Source: Rotaria socialis (lineage: Eukaryota > Rotifera > Eurotatoria > Philodinida > Philodinidae). From it: a DNA stretch of 64,000 nucleotides. Shown here in pieces: positions 23,146 through 34,176 of this stretch. The notes beneath the pieces are model-generated. The model saw only the letters and a program-made list of their open reading frames with translations, did no database searches and was not told the origin of the DNA. Positions within the stretch are counted from its first letter, which is position 1. The number at the start of each line of letters is the position of its first letter. Both the position numbers and the translations under genes were made by a program. The stretch spans positions 1 to 64,000 of the forward strand of contig CAJNYU010003198.1 in the NCBI GenBank assembly GCA_905331475.1. Direction: 5' to 3'.

Positions 23146-25345
23146 ACTATGTTCATATAGATTAAATAGAGTTGTTTTGTTTATTTTTTTATGTATCTAT
23201 ACTTGAAATCTTGATTGAAATGCACATTAATTCATATAGAAGTGAATTTCACATATACTATCTTCATTGATTATTTTCAAATCAAATTAAAAAAATGATC
23301 GATAGAGTGAATAACAACGCTAACAATCATATCTACCTTCATTCATCATAGACAACCATTGAGATCAAAGTTGATCATCAGTAAAATAATCTGTTTTAAA
23401 TTAGACTATCATGAAATGTTGTTTTTTTTTGTTGGACATGTGTCATATCTGTAACACTGAAATATAAAAACATCAGTTTTAGGAACGTTGTGATAATTTA
23501 AGTAGTATTCACACTTCTTTTATGACTTCTTTTCCGCTTGATATTCTGTCATAATCAACATTTAAAAAAAATTTTATGTAGAGGTTTACTGTCCAAAGTC
23601 GGATAAATGGGAAAAAAAATTACAACGGCACACTGTTGATTGTATTTTATCTTACGTTTAGGTTTATCGAAGTAATGTAGCTATGACTTTGAAACAAAAT
23701 ATTCAAATAAGCTTTCCGATTTTTGATTAGATGATACATGCTGTTGTGACTCAAGATTTGTTTTTCCTTCAATGTACAAGGCAGAACAAAAGTATACGTT
23801 TTCGACATTTGTCAATGACTAGTAATACATGCTACCTACATATACATATTAGAGACTTTAACCGATGAAATCTAAATGAATTTAAACTTAAAATTGCTCC
23901 TATGTAAAAGATAAATGCAAGCGAACTTATGATTAGTTGTAAGCATAAAACAGTGTCGAAATCTATTATTTGTATAGCATGGATTGAGTTTCTTTTTCTC
24001 ACCAAAGATGCACGTCTCGAATATGGTGAAGTTGACGACTCTCCTATTGTGTTTGCAGTTAAAACAGCATATTTTGATAATATGATAATAAACAATAATA
24101 TCCTTTTTTAATCATATTCGTCTAAAAAACTGAACTGTTTTGACTATTTTAATTCGAATTTGTAAGAAATGTCACTATCAAAACTTGTAGCGTAACCAAT
24201 AGCATGTTCTCTTTAATCAGGCGTTCGCTTCCAACTAACCATTCGATTGATAATAGCATGCAGCATAAGAACCACTTTTTTCTATCGATTCAAATTTCTC
24301 GTAAAGAGAAATTATCTCATGTCGTGCGAAAACATTGGTCAGCTAAAAAAATGTGATATCATTTCATTTTGAGAATATTTCCGTGTGGAGTTGGTCTAGC
24401 GTCATTGATTTTATTTTTCGAAATTAATGCTAAGTGTAGGAGTCATTTTTTGTTGTGATTGGTCCTTTCAGACTTTCGATATATTTAATGAAATACTCTC
24501 ATACATTGAAGTGCACACATAAGATTGAACATGAATAAAAACAAGGAGATTTGAGAAAATAACGCAAACTGAAAATTCTAAAATACATATTTTTATAAAT
24601 GATCTGGACGATGATCAAGATGACTTTTTATACTCGTGTATCATGTTGTTCAGTATATTCCAATAGAAAGATTCTCAAGTTAAATGTATATCTGATCTAT
24701 GCGTCGAAAGAATAAAGTTAAAGCATGGCTCATATGTAGCAGAAAAACAATGCATAACGACTAAAAATGGTAGATATTTCTATGTAAGAGCGTACCAGAG
24801 GATATAAGAAAACAAACAATTGAAGTATTCACTTTTAAATTGAATTTCTGACACATCGTGAACAAGCTTCAAAATAGAAGCAACTTACAGGTGCAAATTC
24901 ATTCTAATTGCCAGTAGTGTTTCAATACAGCACAATGAAATATCTTCTAGTCATCTATAGAATAGATTCTGACATACCGTACTGATTATTCAACATATCC
25001 TTAAGTGAGTAAAATACTGCTTCTTTATTTGTCAAACAAGAAAAAGCATCAAAGATATTCAGTGAGTTACATGATCGTCGCATGATTTCAGCTAAGTCTT
25101 AAATTGCCATCCACAAGACAACATTTATGGCCTATTCATTTGTTGATTACGTTTGACTAGTTCCCGTATGCCGTCTAAAAGCTTCAGATAAATGTAATTA
25201 ATAACAAGATCAGGTTTAGTGAGTGCCTATGAGAAAAACTTGAGATAAATATATGAACTAGATCTAAACAAAGACAAGATCACCGTCTTATTTGGTTATT
25301 CATCAGCTAAATATTGTGCTCCTTTGTATTTGATTGTAATATGCC
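23146..25345. other. 2.2 kb without a recognisable gene
   Basis: AT-rich sequence with only short open frames and no repeat I could define. Confidence 0.4.
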
Positions 25346-25497
25346 CGATGTGGGTGTGGGTGTGGATGGGAGTGCGGATATGTCTGAGTGTGTATCGATG
25401 AAATACTCACATTCACAATGAGGGTGTGGGTATGGGTCTGAGGGTTTTGTTCAGGGATTCATTGATGCGAATACCCATATTCCCGCACCCACATTCC
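25346..25497. repeat. TGTGGG telomere-like mini-element (compound)
   Basis: G-rich tracts at about 25348-25372 and 25420-25448 (GAGGGTGTGGGTATGGG) face a C-rich end at about 25472-25495. It lies about 200 bases past the 3' end of the ART-TPR gene. Confidence 0.8.
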
Positions 25498-25700
25498 TTC
25501 TTTATAAGCTGCAGCAAGAATATTTTAAATGAAAATTTTATTTAAATTAATAGAATTTAAAATAGATAGAGGCAATTCAAGAGAATGATAAATAAACAAC
25601 ATAACACCTTTTTCAACTATTAGGGATTCCATAGTATTTGTTCATTCTTTATTAGCGTCGTCATCGTACATTGTACGCATGTCAAAATGAATTTGTGTTC

Positions 25701-28222
25701 TTAGTGAGTTTTGTTTTCAATTTCCTTCATAGCCACTTGTACTCTCTTGAAATAGGCATGGTTGATTGGAAAGTTTTCTACTGCTTCCAAATAATATTGA
25801 CTTGCTCGATCGTAATTTTTCTGTTCATCATATGCGACACCAAGATTGTAGAGTGTTACTCCAACATCGAGATGATCAGTACCAAGTACTTTACACTGAA
25901 TATTCAAGGCTTTTTCTAGTATATCGATAGCCTCTTGATATCGCTTTAGTTTTGTATACACAATACCAATATGTACATAAGATGCTGCAATCATCGGGTG
26001 CTGAAAGTCTTGGAGAATTTCTTGCTTCATCGCCAAACACTCCAAGTGTTTTTCTAGTGCCAGTTCATAGCGTTTCTGATAAGTATATACGTTAGCTATG
26101 TTTGCATACAGCTTAATTTCACCAAGTTGATCACGAGAATCAATCTTTGATTTATGTTTTAGACCCTCATTGTAATTTTCTAAAGCTCGATCGAAATTTT
26201 GTCTCATTAAAAAGACATTGCCAATCCAATTATATATACTACAGATGAACGATTCTTCACGTTCCGACGATACTACTTCTAGATCGAGAGCTATTTGTAA
26301 GTATTCCAGTGTCGATTCATAATCGCATTGTTTATATCGGAGTAAAGCTAAATTGTGAAGGCATCGTTGAATAAGTGGATCGCCGTCCTCAACAGCATTC
26401 ATTAATTCAAAATAATATTTTGCTGCTTCTACAGTTCTATTAGTATCTTTCAAAATGTTTCCCAGATCAAGAAGACTTATATTTCTTGCATCACTCAAAT
26501 ATTCATGCTTCAAATCCTCGTATACTCTTCGAAGTTCATCATCGTTCTCGTTACAAAGAGCTAGTCCAATTATTTTCAATCCAGATTCATGCTGAACGAC
26601 ACGCGTAAGTCGAAATACACTACCACACATGAATAAGATTTCTTGTTCTTCGGGAAATGTACTCCACTGAGAAATATCGGCATATGTTCTAGTATCATCG
26701 ATCTGAGAATTGATTTCAATATCGAATAAAACCATTTGTTGCCTTGATTCATCGATCAGACTTGAAATAGCAAAAGCTTGCGCAATTTCTCTATCTCTTG
26801 ATGTCGAGAGAAATGAATTAAATCTTACAAATTGATTTGTTGGCTTCGTTACCTGTTGTAATTCTTCATTAGTCATTACCTGACCGCGATAAACATGAAA
26901 GTTCATTTCGTCATTCTTTTGTGTGCTTAACTGAGTAGCAAGGTCACGAATAAGAAACCGATATTGATAAAGAATATCAACATGTTGAAAGCGTAGTGCC
27001 TTGTTCAGCACACGAAAAATGAAGGGTTCCTGTGTAAACCATAGGAGCGATTGTGATGGGGTGTATGTTTCTTCGAATTTCATTAACTTTGCTAGTTGAG
27101 CACGGTTTCCTTCACAATGCTGCTTGCAAACGGCAACAAACTGCCGTACAGGAATCTTTGCAATATATTTATCTGTGAACTCTCGAAAAGATATTTCATC
27201 ATTTTGCTGTAGTTTTCTAGAAATGTGTCGTTCATACTCAGTCAATATTTTCTCGGGTGGACATTGATCCTCGATCTTTATCAATACGTCTATTAGTAAA
27301 CGAAGCCATAGAAATTTTGCTTTATCGTTAGAATTTTCACCAGACTCGATTCGATCGTATATGTCAATGGATATCTCTAAATCTTCAAGTTGAGAAAGTC
27401 GCGTTAGCTCATTTTCAACATTTTGAATTATATCCTCAATCGTCGAATAATATCCTTTGATCTATAAATTACAAAATGAAAAATTTTAGTGCTACATAAT
27501 TCTCTGCATTATATCACTTTTAGTCAATATATATTTTTTGATTTAATTATTAACTACTACGACTTCGATACTGTCAAAATGGTTTTATTCAGGAGATTTC
27601 AACAATCTATTCTGTCATTTATTTTCTGGGAGCTCCTTTGTCTCCAGTTAAAATGAAGCTTTGATATCATATAGTATTCCAAAGATGCTTTCACACTTAC
27701 CTTGCTGCATTTCGGAACCAAATATTTCACATCCTCTTCTTGTATTCCACCAGAGAAGATGAAAATTGATATTATTTGTTCGAGTTGTTCAACAATTGCT
27801 AACAAATCGCTAGTGAACTTTGCTGATACAATCAAGAGAATTTGATTATCATCTGCAGAAGTCGTTTCGAAGTATTCATGAAGTTCGTTTATGGACAAAA
27901 ATTCTAGTAAACCATTGATTTTCTGACGCAATTTTAGTAGTGCTTCATCTTTTATGTCGTCTGTGCTATCATGGTACCATGCAATGCTGAAAAATTCCAA
28001 GTTTCGGTGTTGTATATTTCGCTTAAAAAATGTATTTGAAATAGATTGTTTCAAATCATTTAGACGCTTTGTCATCGCTTCTACCAACCGAGAGACTTGA
28101 AAAGTATTCAACAGAAGGCTATGCACATACGAAAAACGGTGTCTGACACGTGGAAAGGAAGCAAAAAAGAAACAGAGCATGTGATTTTCATTGTTAATTC
28201 TATGCTCGATTTCGACAGACAC
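25701..28222 (-). CDS. NAD:arginine ADP-ribosyltransferase domain protein with TPRs
   Basis: Two exons, 27701-28222 (start uncertain: ATG at 28222 or the better-placed one at 28075) and 25701-27461, joined at a GTAAGT...TATAG intron in phase 0, give about 711-760 residues. The N-terminal part resembles the conserved leader of bdelloid ART-TPR proteins. The ART domain shows the R-S-E triad: Arg in VYRGQ (near 26887), Ser in FNSFLSTS, and E-x-E in PEEQEILF. About six tetratricopeptide repeats follow (for example LGNILKDTNRTVEAAKYY, IGNVFLMRQNFDRALENY). The domain transfers ADP-ribose from NAD to arginine; the TPRs should bind a partner protein. All expected catalytic residues are present. The cellular target is unknown. 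No signal peptide is evident. Confidence 0.85.
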
Positions 28223-29130
28223 ATTGCATAGTTGTTGTCTTATAAACCATTCTTTTCAATTATGTTTGTACGTTCTGCTAAAAGAATGGAGGAATAAATC
28301 ACGATGCAATGACGTATTCATTCGTAACCTACGATGCAAAAGTAGAATTGTCGAAATGTCGAAGCATTGTTCTCTGTGTACATATATGATAGGCAGTTCA
28401 TTCTTTTTTTTATCTGAAAGACAATGTTCTAAACTTCAAAATTTGGCATTATTTGTAGATATTTTATTCTTTATATTTAATGACACGTCGAGAAGTGGAA
28501 GAGCTCCCAAACCGTGTTTGCAACTTTTATGAAGACTCAACAAACAGAAGCGTGAAAAACGCCATTAATTACTTCAAGAAAGTGAATATACCCAGACAGA
28601 CACAAAAACGACAAAGCGCTGTTTTGCCGCGTTGAATGACTAAATTTCTAAAAATCAACACTAAAAACCTATTTACTTTATGGATTAAAGAAATAAACAG
28701 ATTATAACGCATGCATTTCATTGATTAGAAAAATCAATGCTTTTTAACAGGCATCGTTATGTGTTGAAATGCGTTGGGAAAAATATTTGAATATAATCAC
28801 TGTTTATGATTTATTCTTACAGAATTCTGTTGTAAGATAAATATAGTTGAAGTAAAGCACAACTATGAATTTATTAATGTCAAGTGTTTTCACTCCGATT
28901 AGGATATTGAAAACAAACATAGTTACAAGCAGGTGGGAATTTAACATCAGTTCCAAATTGAAAAGCAAGCTTCTAAATCATAGAGTTATAATGAGTAACT
29001 TCGATTTAATGATTAATTTGATATTCCATCGAGTACGTTTTTACACGGTTTGGCAATCAAACCACAATCCGCACAAACTAGAGGAAATGCATCGCAAGTA
29101 GCTTGGAATTCTAAAAAAATCTACTCTAAA
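28223..29130. other. Intergenic, no gene recognised
   Basis: The region upstream of the ART-TPR gene must hold its promoter; nothing specific was recognised. Confidence 0.4.
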
Positions 29131-29163
29131 TACACCCACACGCACACCCACACCGACACCCTC
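29131..29163. repeat. Telomere-like tract, C-rich strand
   Basis: A single-sided CACCCACACGCACACCC tract ending ACACCCTCAA, the complement of the TTGAGGGTGT edge seen in other copies. Confidence 0.75.
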
Positions 29164-29309
29164 AATTTTATCTTTGTTGGATACAATACGAATCCGTTTT
29201 TAATCGCTTTATTTTCACAGATATGGAATATAAATAATTAGATCAAATTCAAGTTAAGAATATCAAAAATATGTTTATCTATTCAAAGTACAGATTAATA
29301 TAGTGATAA

Positions 29310-30341
29310 TTAAGAAATAACACAGATCTCAAAATCATCACTAACAGCATCCACCAGACCTTCAATGATTTTCTTATGATAATAATGTATTTCACGTGGT
29401 TGTTCCTCTAATTGGCGTTTCATGTCATCGAATTTTCTTTGCTGCGCAGCAATATCGGCTTGTCGTTTAAGAAGTTCTTGCTCCATCTTTTGTTGCGCTT
29501 TCTTAGATTCTTCCGTAAGACTTTTCAGTTCATCAACAGTCAACTGGATCTCAGCATGTTTCTCGTGAACCTGAGGTGTACATTGAATTATTGCTTCAAT
29601 TAATTTTTGGCGCATTTTTTCTCGTTCAGTCTGCTTTTGTGATGGATGTAAAAATTTTCCCAATGATGGAGCCCGCTTTTCGATCGAGGCACTATACTGC
29701 TTTAACATGTTTTTCGCTCCGAGAAGCTTCTTTTCTAATTTATCTACTACATGCTTCTTTTCGCTCGCATTTGAATTAGCTGATCCAACGCGTTCACTAC
29801 TGCGTAGTTCTGTCTTAGTGATTCGATCCAAAAAACAGATGCGAGCACTTGGAATATTCACAAGACCTTCTAACTTGATGGCTGTTTCACCTTCATATTT
29901 AGGTGAACGATTAAGAGGCAAATCATTAACAATCAAAAGCAATGAATCAGGTTGAAAATTGTATGCAGCACTTATGGCCTTGAAACCGACAACATCTTCA
30001 TCCCGAATACGACCACCCGAACCACCTGTAAAAACATAAGCAACGACAGAGTTAGGTCGTTGTTGAAAAGCTTTGTAAATTTCTGTTTTGTTTCTATCAA
30101 CAGCTTCTTGATCAGCTTCGATAAGACCTGGAATATTAAAAACAGCATATGATGCATTACCAACAGCATAATCTTCAAATTCTGTTTCATGGGTCACACT
30201 TCCTGAAGAACATTCATGTTCGAAAACATCTCGACCTAGAATAACATTTCCCAAAAATGATTTGCCTACACCCGAATTTCCAAGAAGTATAAGACCATGT
30301 TTTGAAGTACTGTCACTAGATGTTGTTCGTTGAGCACACAT
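29310..30341 (-). CDS. AIG1-like P-loop GTPase with C-terminal coiled coil (copy A)
   Basis: A single exon of 343 residues starting at the ATG at 30341. Residues about 15-40 carry the P-loop GNSGVGKS; FNIPGL stands in place of DxxG, and LLLIVNDLP is a G4-like strand. The arrangement fits an AIG1/septin-like GTPase of the kind found as large families in rotifers and other invertebrates. A helical Glu/Lys/Gln-rich tail (about residues 200-330) predicts a coiled coil. It has a paralogue at 33337-34176; the first about 220 bases of the two are identical while the rest differs at many sites. Its start lies five bases from an assembly N (30346), so the promoter seen beyond the N may belong to another copy. 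Confidence 0.75.
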   Translation of the reverse strand: MCAQRTTSSDSTSKHGLILLGNSGVGKSFLGNVILGRDVFEHECSSGSVTHETEFEDYAVGNASYAVFNIPGLIEADQEAVDRNKTEIYKAFQQRPNSVVAYVFTGGSGGRIRDEDVVGFKAISAAYNFQPDSLLLIVNDLPLNRSPKYEGETAIKLEGLVNIPSARICFLDRITKTELRSSERVGSANSNASEKKHVVDKLEKKLLGAKNMLKQYSASIEKRAPSLGKFLHPSQKQTEREKMRQKLIEAIIQCTPQVHEKHAEIQLTVDELKSLTEESKKAQQKMEQELLKRQADIAAQQRKFDDMKRQLEEQPREIHYYHKKIIEGLVDAVSDDFEICVIS

Positions 30342-30345
30342 TTTG

Positions 30346-30346
30346 N
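30346..30346. other. Single-base assembly gap (N), probable unmerged contig join
   Basis: The 224 bases before the N (30122-30345) recur right after it (30347-30570). A join that failed to merge an overlap would give exactly this pattern, so the repeated 5' gene segment beyond the N may not exist in the genome. Confidence 0.75.
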
Positions 30347-32608
30347 AGACCTGGAATATTAAAAACAGCATATGATGCATTACCAACAGCATAATCTTCA
30401 AATTCTGTTTCATGGGTCACACTTCCTGAAGAACATTCATGTTCGAAAACATCTCGACCTAGAATAACATTTCCCAAAAATGATTTGCCTACACCCGAAT
30501 TTCCAAGAAGTATAAGACCATGTTTTGAAGTACTGTCACTAGATGTTGTTCGTTGAGCACACATTTTGAGAAAATAACTGTTAAGAAAATAAATGAAAGT
30601 TTGGATTTAAGAATTTTAGAACTCTTTCTCTTCTCACAAGCTAATATAGCGTACAATAATATTTCAAAATAAGTCTTCTAATATAATTTCAATTTCTTTA
30701 TCAACATGATAGCTACTAGGTGTGCCTGTTTCGGGTTCCCGCTCCTAGAAATCTAGAACCCACTTGAAAATTCGTCTGCATTTCATTTTGACTTTCTGGA
30801 GACATGGATATACTTATATTTCAAATTTCATTCTAAAGCAACCGATATCATGGCGGGTTCCCATTTCAAGGAACACGAAAATCCAATAGTGGCTTCATAC
30901 AAATTGACACATCAGCATACGTGTCTATACGGCTCCCTACAGTCCTAACCAAATTTAGACTAATTTTCAAATCGGTCCCCGTTCCTGAGGGTGTGGGTGT
31001 GGCTGTGGGCGTGGCTGTGGATGTGGATGTGGCTGTGGGTGTGGGTGACCTCTTCTTTCATATCCATACCCACACCCACCCTGAATGAATGTGTACAACC
31101 GTCTCCCATTGTCACTTACGTTAGTTCAATATAGTTGCAGGCGACTATATGTAAATATACTACGTGAATAAATTTATTTGTAGTAGAATAAAATTATTCG
31201 AAGAAAAGAGAACTGTCGTCATGAATCCAAGCATCTATATAAGTGAATCAACATAAGGAAGATAAAAGTCAAATAAATTATTTGATTTCTTCTGAACGGT
31301 GGATGAGAAAAATGACGATAACTAAATAATGAATGATAAAAGTAAAAGTCATGCTTAAATAGTCTTCATACGACAATGAATAAAATCCAAAGTCTGCTAT
31401 TGACAGCAAGTTACTTACTTGTAGTCTTTCTACGTTTCAAATGAAAAAAACGTTTTATTGATTCTGTATTAATAAGTATATGTTAACCCTCAAGTTGAAT
31501 TCTACTATTCAACCATTGAAAGCCTACATATCTATACGGCTCAAGCAGGGGAGGGCTTAATCCTATGGCCGTCAGTGTCAACGGAATCAAAAGAGTTAGT
31601 GGAATCGTGGAATTAGATTTTCCGCCCTTGACTAATTGAATTCATGTGAAAATAATATGCTTATATAGATAAATATTTCCTCTATCCAGGAAATCAAAAA
31701 TTAATTCAAACGAACGTTCTGCAGAGTAGTTATGAATTTTTCTCTAAGAAAGTAAAAGCGTGGAATCATATTCTGGGTAGCCGTTCTATTTTTCTTAAAT
31801 AGTAAAGACTTTTTCATTTGCACATATTTATTTTTCAATATAAAGATAAAGATTTTATCAGTACTTAGCCTTTATTATAGAGAAAAATAGAAAAAAGTAA
31901 CACTCCCTCTTCAACTGAGTAGCATTTTTAAAGGTGACGGAAAATCTGACTCGAGGAAAAAGCTATAGTTCACTTCATTGTGATCAAAAGTACCAATCAT
32001 CGCATTTACTTTTGTACACACATTACGAACCAAGCATACAATCGTGAGCTCATCGAGATTTTTCAGAATACGATAAACAAGTAGAATGCATAGTATCGAA
32101 ATGGATGCAGAAACTTGATTATATATTACTGTTACTTACTTCCAACTAATATCCTTTGTTAAAATGAACATCTGCTGAAACTCATTGCTTTATATACCTT
32201 TATGTTTATTGGCATTACATCGTCAATCTTCACCCTGATTATGCAATCATTTTCATAAAGAGATTGAAGCAGATGTCATGTAACAAGGTCGACGAAAGAG
32301 AAAGCTCACTAAAATAACTGTACATTACTTTTCTTTTTCATCAGATTTTTTCGAGTCTTTCAAATGTATGCTGCTCATTATTCACGAAAATTTTCATTTT
32401 TTGAGTGTATTCAAGAGCTCTTTCAAGTCTTTTCATTTCGTTTCGTTTTGGCTTCCTGACTAGAAAGAAAGCAAATAAATAAGTAATTTCCTCGACTGAA
32501 GGGATGGTCATACGAAATAAAATGAGTTTGGATGTGTCAAGGAGCGTGTGGTGTGGGTGTGGATGGGTGTGAGTGTGACTCTTGATCTAAACACCCACAG
32601 CCACAGCC
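30347..32608. repeat. 2.26 kb near-identical duplication, copy 1
   Basis: Matches 33959-36220 at a constant offset of 3612 bases; I noticed only two differences, both near the far end. It contains the first 218 bases of an AIG1-like gene (ATG at 30564, minus strand), its upstream region and two TGTGGG elements. The right edge of identity falls inside a telomere-like tract. No complete gene lies in it. Confidence 0.85.
30987..31082. repeat. TGTGGG telomere-like mini-element
   Basis: G-rich arm with GAGGGTGTGGGTGTGG and several GGCTGTGG variants, then CCCACACCCACCC at the right end. Duplicated at 34599-34694. Confidence 0.8.
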
Positions 32609-32639
32609 ACAGCGACAGCCACACCCACACCCACACCCA
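32545..32639. repeat. TGTGGG telomere-like mini-element at duplication edge
   Basis: A G-rich arm, a short ACTCTTGATCTAA core and a C-rich arm with three CACACC units. The sequence diverges from its copy at 36157-36250 inside the C-rich arm, so this tract is the boundary of the 2.26 kb duplication. Confidence 0.8.
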
Positions 32640-32923
32640 AAAAAATGACCTAGATATGCATATATTTGAAACGAATTTCTCCGTTGTGAAGTAGTTACAT
32701 ATTACAAGAACGAAGGAAGTTTCATACAAGATGATTATGTAGTAATTGTTAGACTTCTCTATAACATTATCCATTTGTTCATTAAAATTGCTGATATTAT
32801 CTTAGTTTTTTTCCTTACATGCAACATTTTTAGAAAATGTGTCCGTCAATAACTTAGCTGCCGAAAAAATCAATCACTTACGCGAACGAGTTTCAGTTTT
32901 CTTCGAAAAAGACAGGCAAATGG

Positions 32924-32966
32924 TTGGGTGTGGGTGACGGCTTTTTCCACACCCACAGCCACACCA
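32924..32966. repeat. Short TGTGGG telomere-like inverted pair
   Basis: GGGTGTGGGTG and CACACCCACAGCC separated by about 12 bases. Confidence 0.7.
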
Positions 32967-33336
32967 TCGTTTATATGCAGTTTTACACGGTGCATTCGGA
33001 AAAAGTCTTTTCGAGCTGGTGAAACAATAAGAATGGCCCAAAAAAGCGAATTTTTTTGAAAATGATTGGTATTTTGCTTATTATGCAAAAAATCGATTAT
33101 TTTTTTAATATTTTAAACCCAATAGGGGAGTAGGAATTTTTTTCAAATATACAGTTTTGTAGAGCTCAACGAACTCTATCTAACCATCGATAAATGAAGA
33201 GAAAAACAATTTACTCGTTTTTTGAATTACCCGCACCTTAACATTTCTTTTAATAAACGAAAATTCAAAACAACTAAAGAGTAAAAAAATGATTGTATCC
33301 GTTCATCAGTTGCTAGTCCACATTAATTCGATTCGA
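32967..33336. other. 3' flank of the second AIG1-like gene
   Basis: AT-rich sequence with homopolymer runs; no gene recognised. Confidence 0.4.
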
Positions 33337-34176
33337 TTATGAGAGTGTACAGCTAAAACCACTCTGCCGGTCAGTAAATGTTTCACGAATATGATGTATT
33401 TCACGTGGTTGCTGTGCCTGCTGTGTTTTATATTCATCGAATGCTTTTTGTCGAGCATCGATTTCCGTTTGCAGTTTGGCGAGTTGTTCTTGAAACGTTT
33501 TCTGTTGCGCCTTGGATTCATCTGTCAGCTGTTTTAGTACATCAACATTCAATTGAATATCACCATCTTTCTTATGGGTAATAGGTGTGCATCGAATAAT
33601 TGCATCAAATAATTTTGCGCGCATTTGTTCTCGTTCATCTTCATCTGTGTTGTTGATCCGATCCAGAAAACAGACTTGAATATGTTGAATACCAAGATGG
33701 TGTTCTAACTTGATCAAGGTTCCACCTTCGTATTTAGGGGGACGACGAGGTGGAAGGTCATTGACAATCAAAAGCAAAGATTTTGATTGAAATTTATAAA
33801 CATTGTTTATGGCCTTGAAAGCAATGATATCTTCATCACGGATACGGCCACCTGACCCTCCCGCGAAGACAAATGCAACGACAGAATCAGGTCGCTGTTG
33901 GAATGCCTTGTAAATCTCGGCTTTATTTCGATCCACAGCTTCTTGATCAGCTTCGATGAGACCTGGAATATTAAAAACAGCATATGATGCATTACCAACA
34001 GCATAATCTTCAAATTCTGTTTCATGGGTCACACTTCCTGAAGAACATTCATGTTCGAAAACATCTCGACCTAGAATAACATTTCCCAAAAATGATTTGC
34101 CTACACCCGAATTTCCAAGAAGTATAAGACCATGTTTTGAAGTACTGTCACTAGATGTTGTTCGTTGAGCACACAT
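33337..34176 (-). CDS. AIG1-like P-loop GTPase (copy B)
   Basis: A single exon of 279 residues with the same start and the same P-loop GNSGVGKS as copy A. FNIPGL and LLLIVNDLP follow, and GGSGGRIRDED is shared. It lacks about 60 residues of the linker found in copy A between the GTPase core and the coiled coil, and its C-terminus differs (ends near SGFSCTLS). The first about 220 coding bases are identical to copy A while downstream protein similarity is much lower. This indicates gene conversion or a recent exchange, or a chimeric assembly. The upstream 2 kb is part of the 2.26 kb duplication. Confidence 0.75.
   Translation of the reverse strand: MCAQRTTSSDSTSKHGLILLGNSGVGKSFLGNVILGRDVFEHECSSGSVTHETEFEDYAVGNASYAVFNIPGLIEADQEAVDRNKAEIYKAFQQRPDSVVAFVFAGGSGGRIRDEDIIAFKAINNVYKFQSKSLLLIVNDLPPRRPPKYEGGTLIKLEHHLGIQHIQVCFLDRINNTDEDEREQMRAKLFDAIIRCTPITHKKDGDIQLNVDVLKQLTDESKAQQKTFQEQLAKLQTEIDARQKAFDEYKTQQAQQPREIHHIRETFTDRQSGFSCTLS

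Noticed and set aside
30316..30413. Frame that runs through the N at 30346 and appears to extend the AIG1-like protein
   Set aside because: It exists only because 224 bases are repeated across the assembly join.
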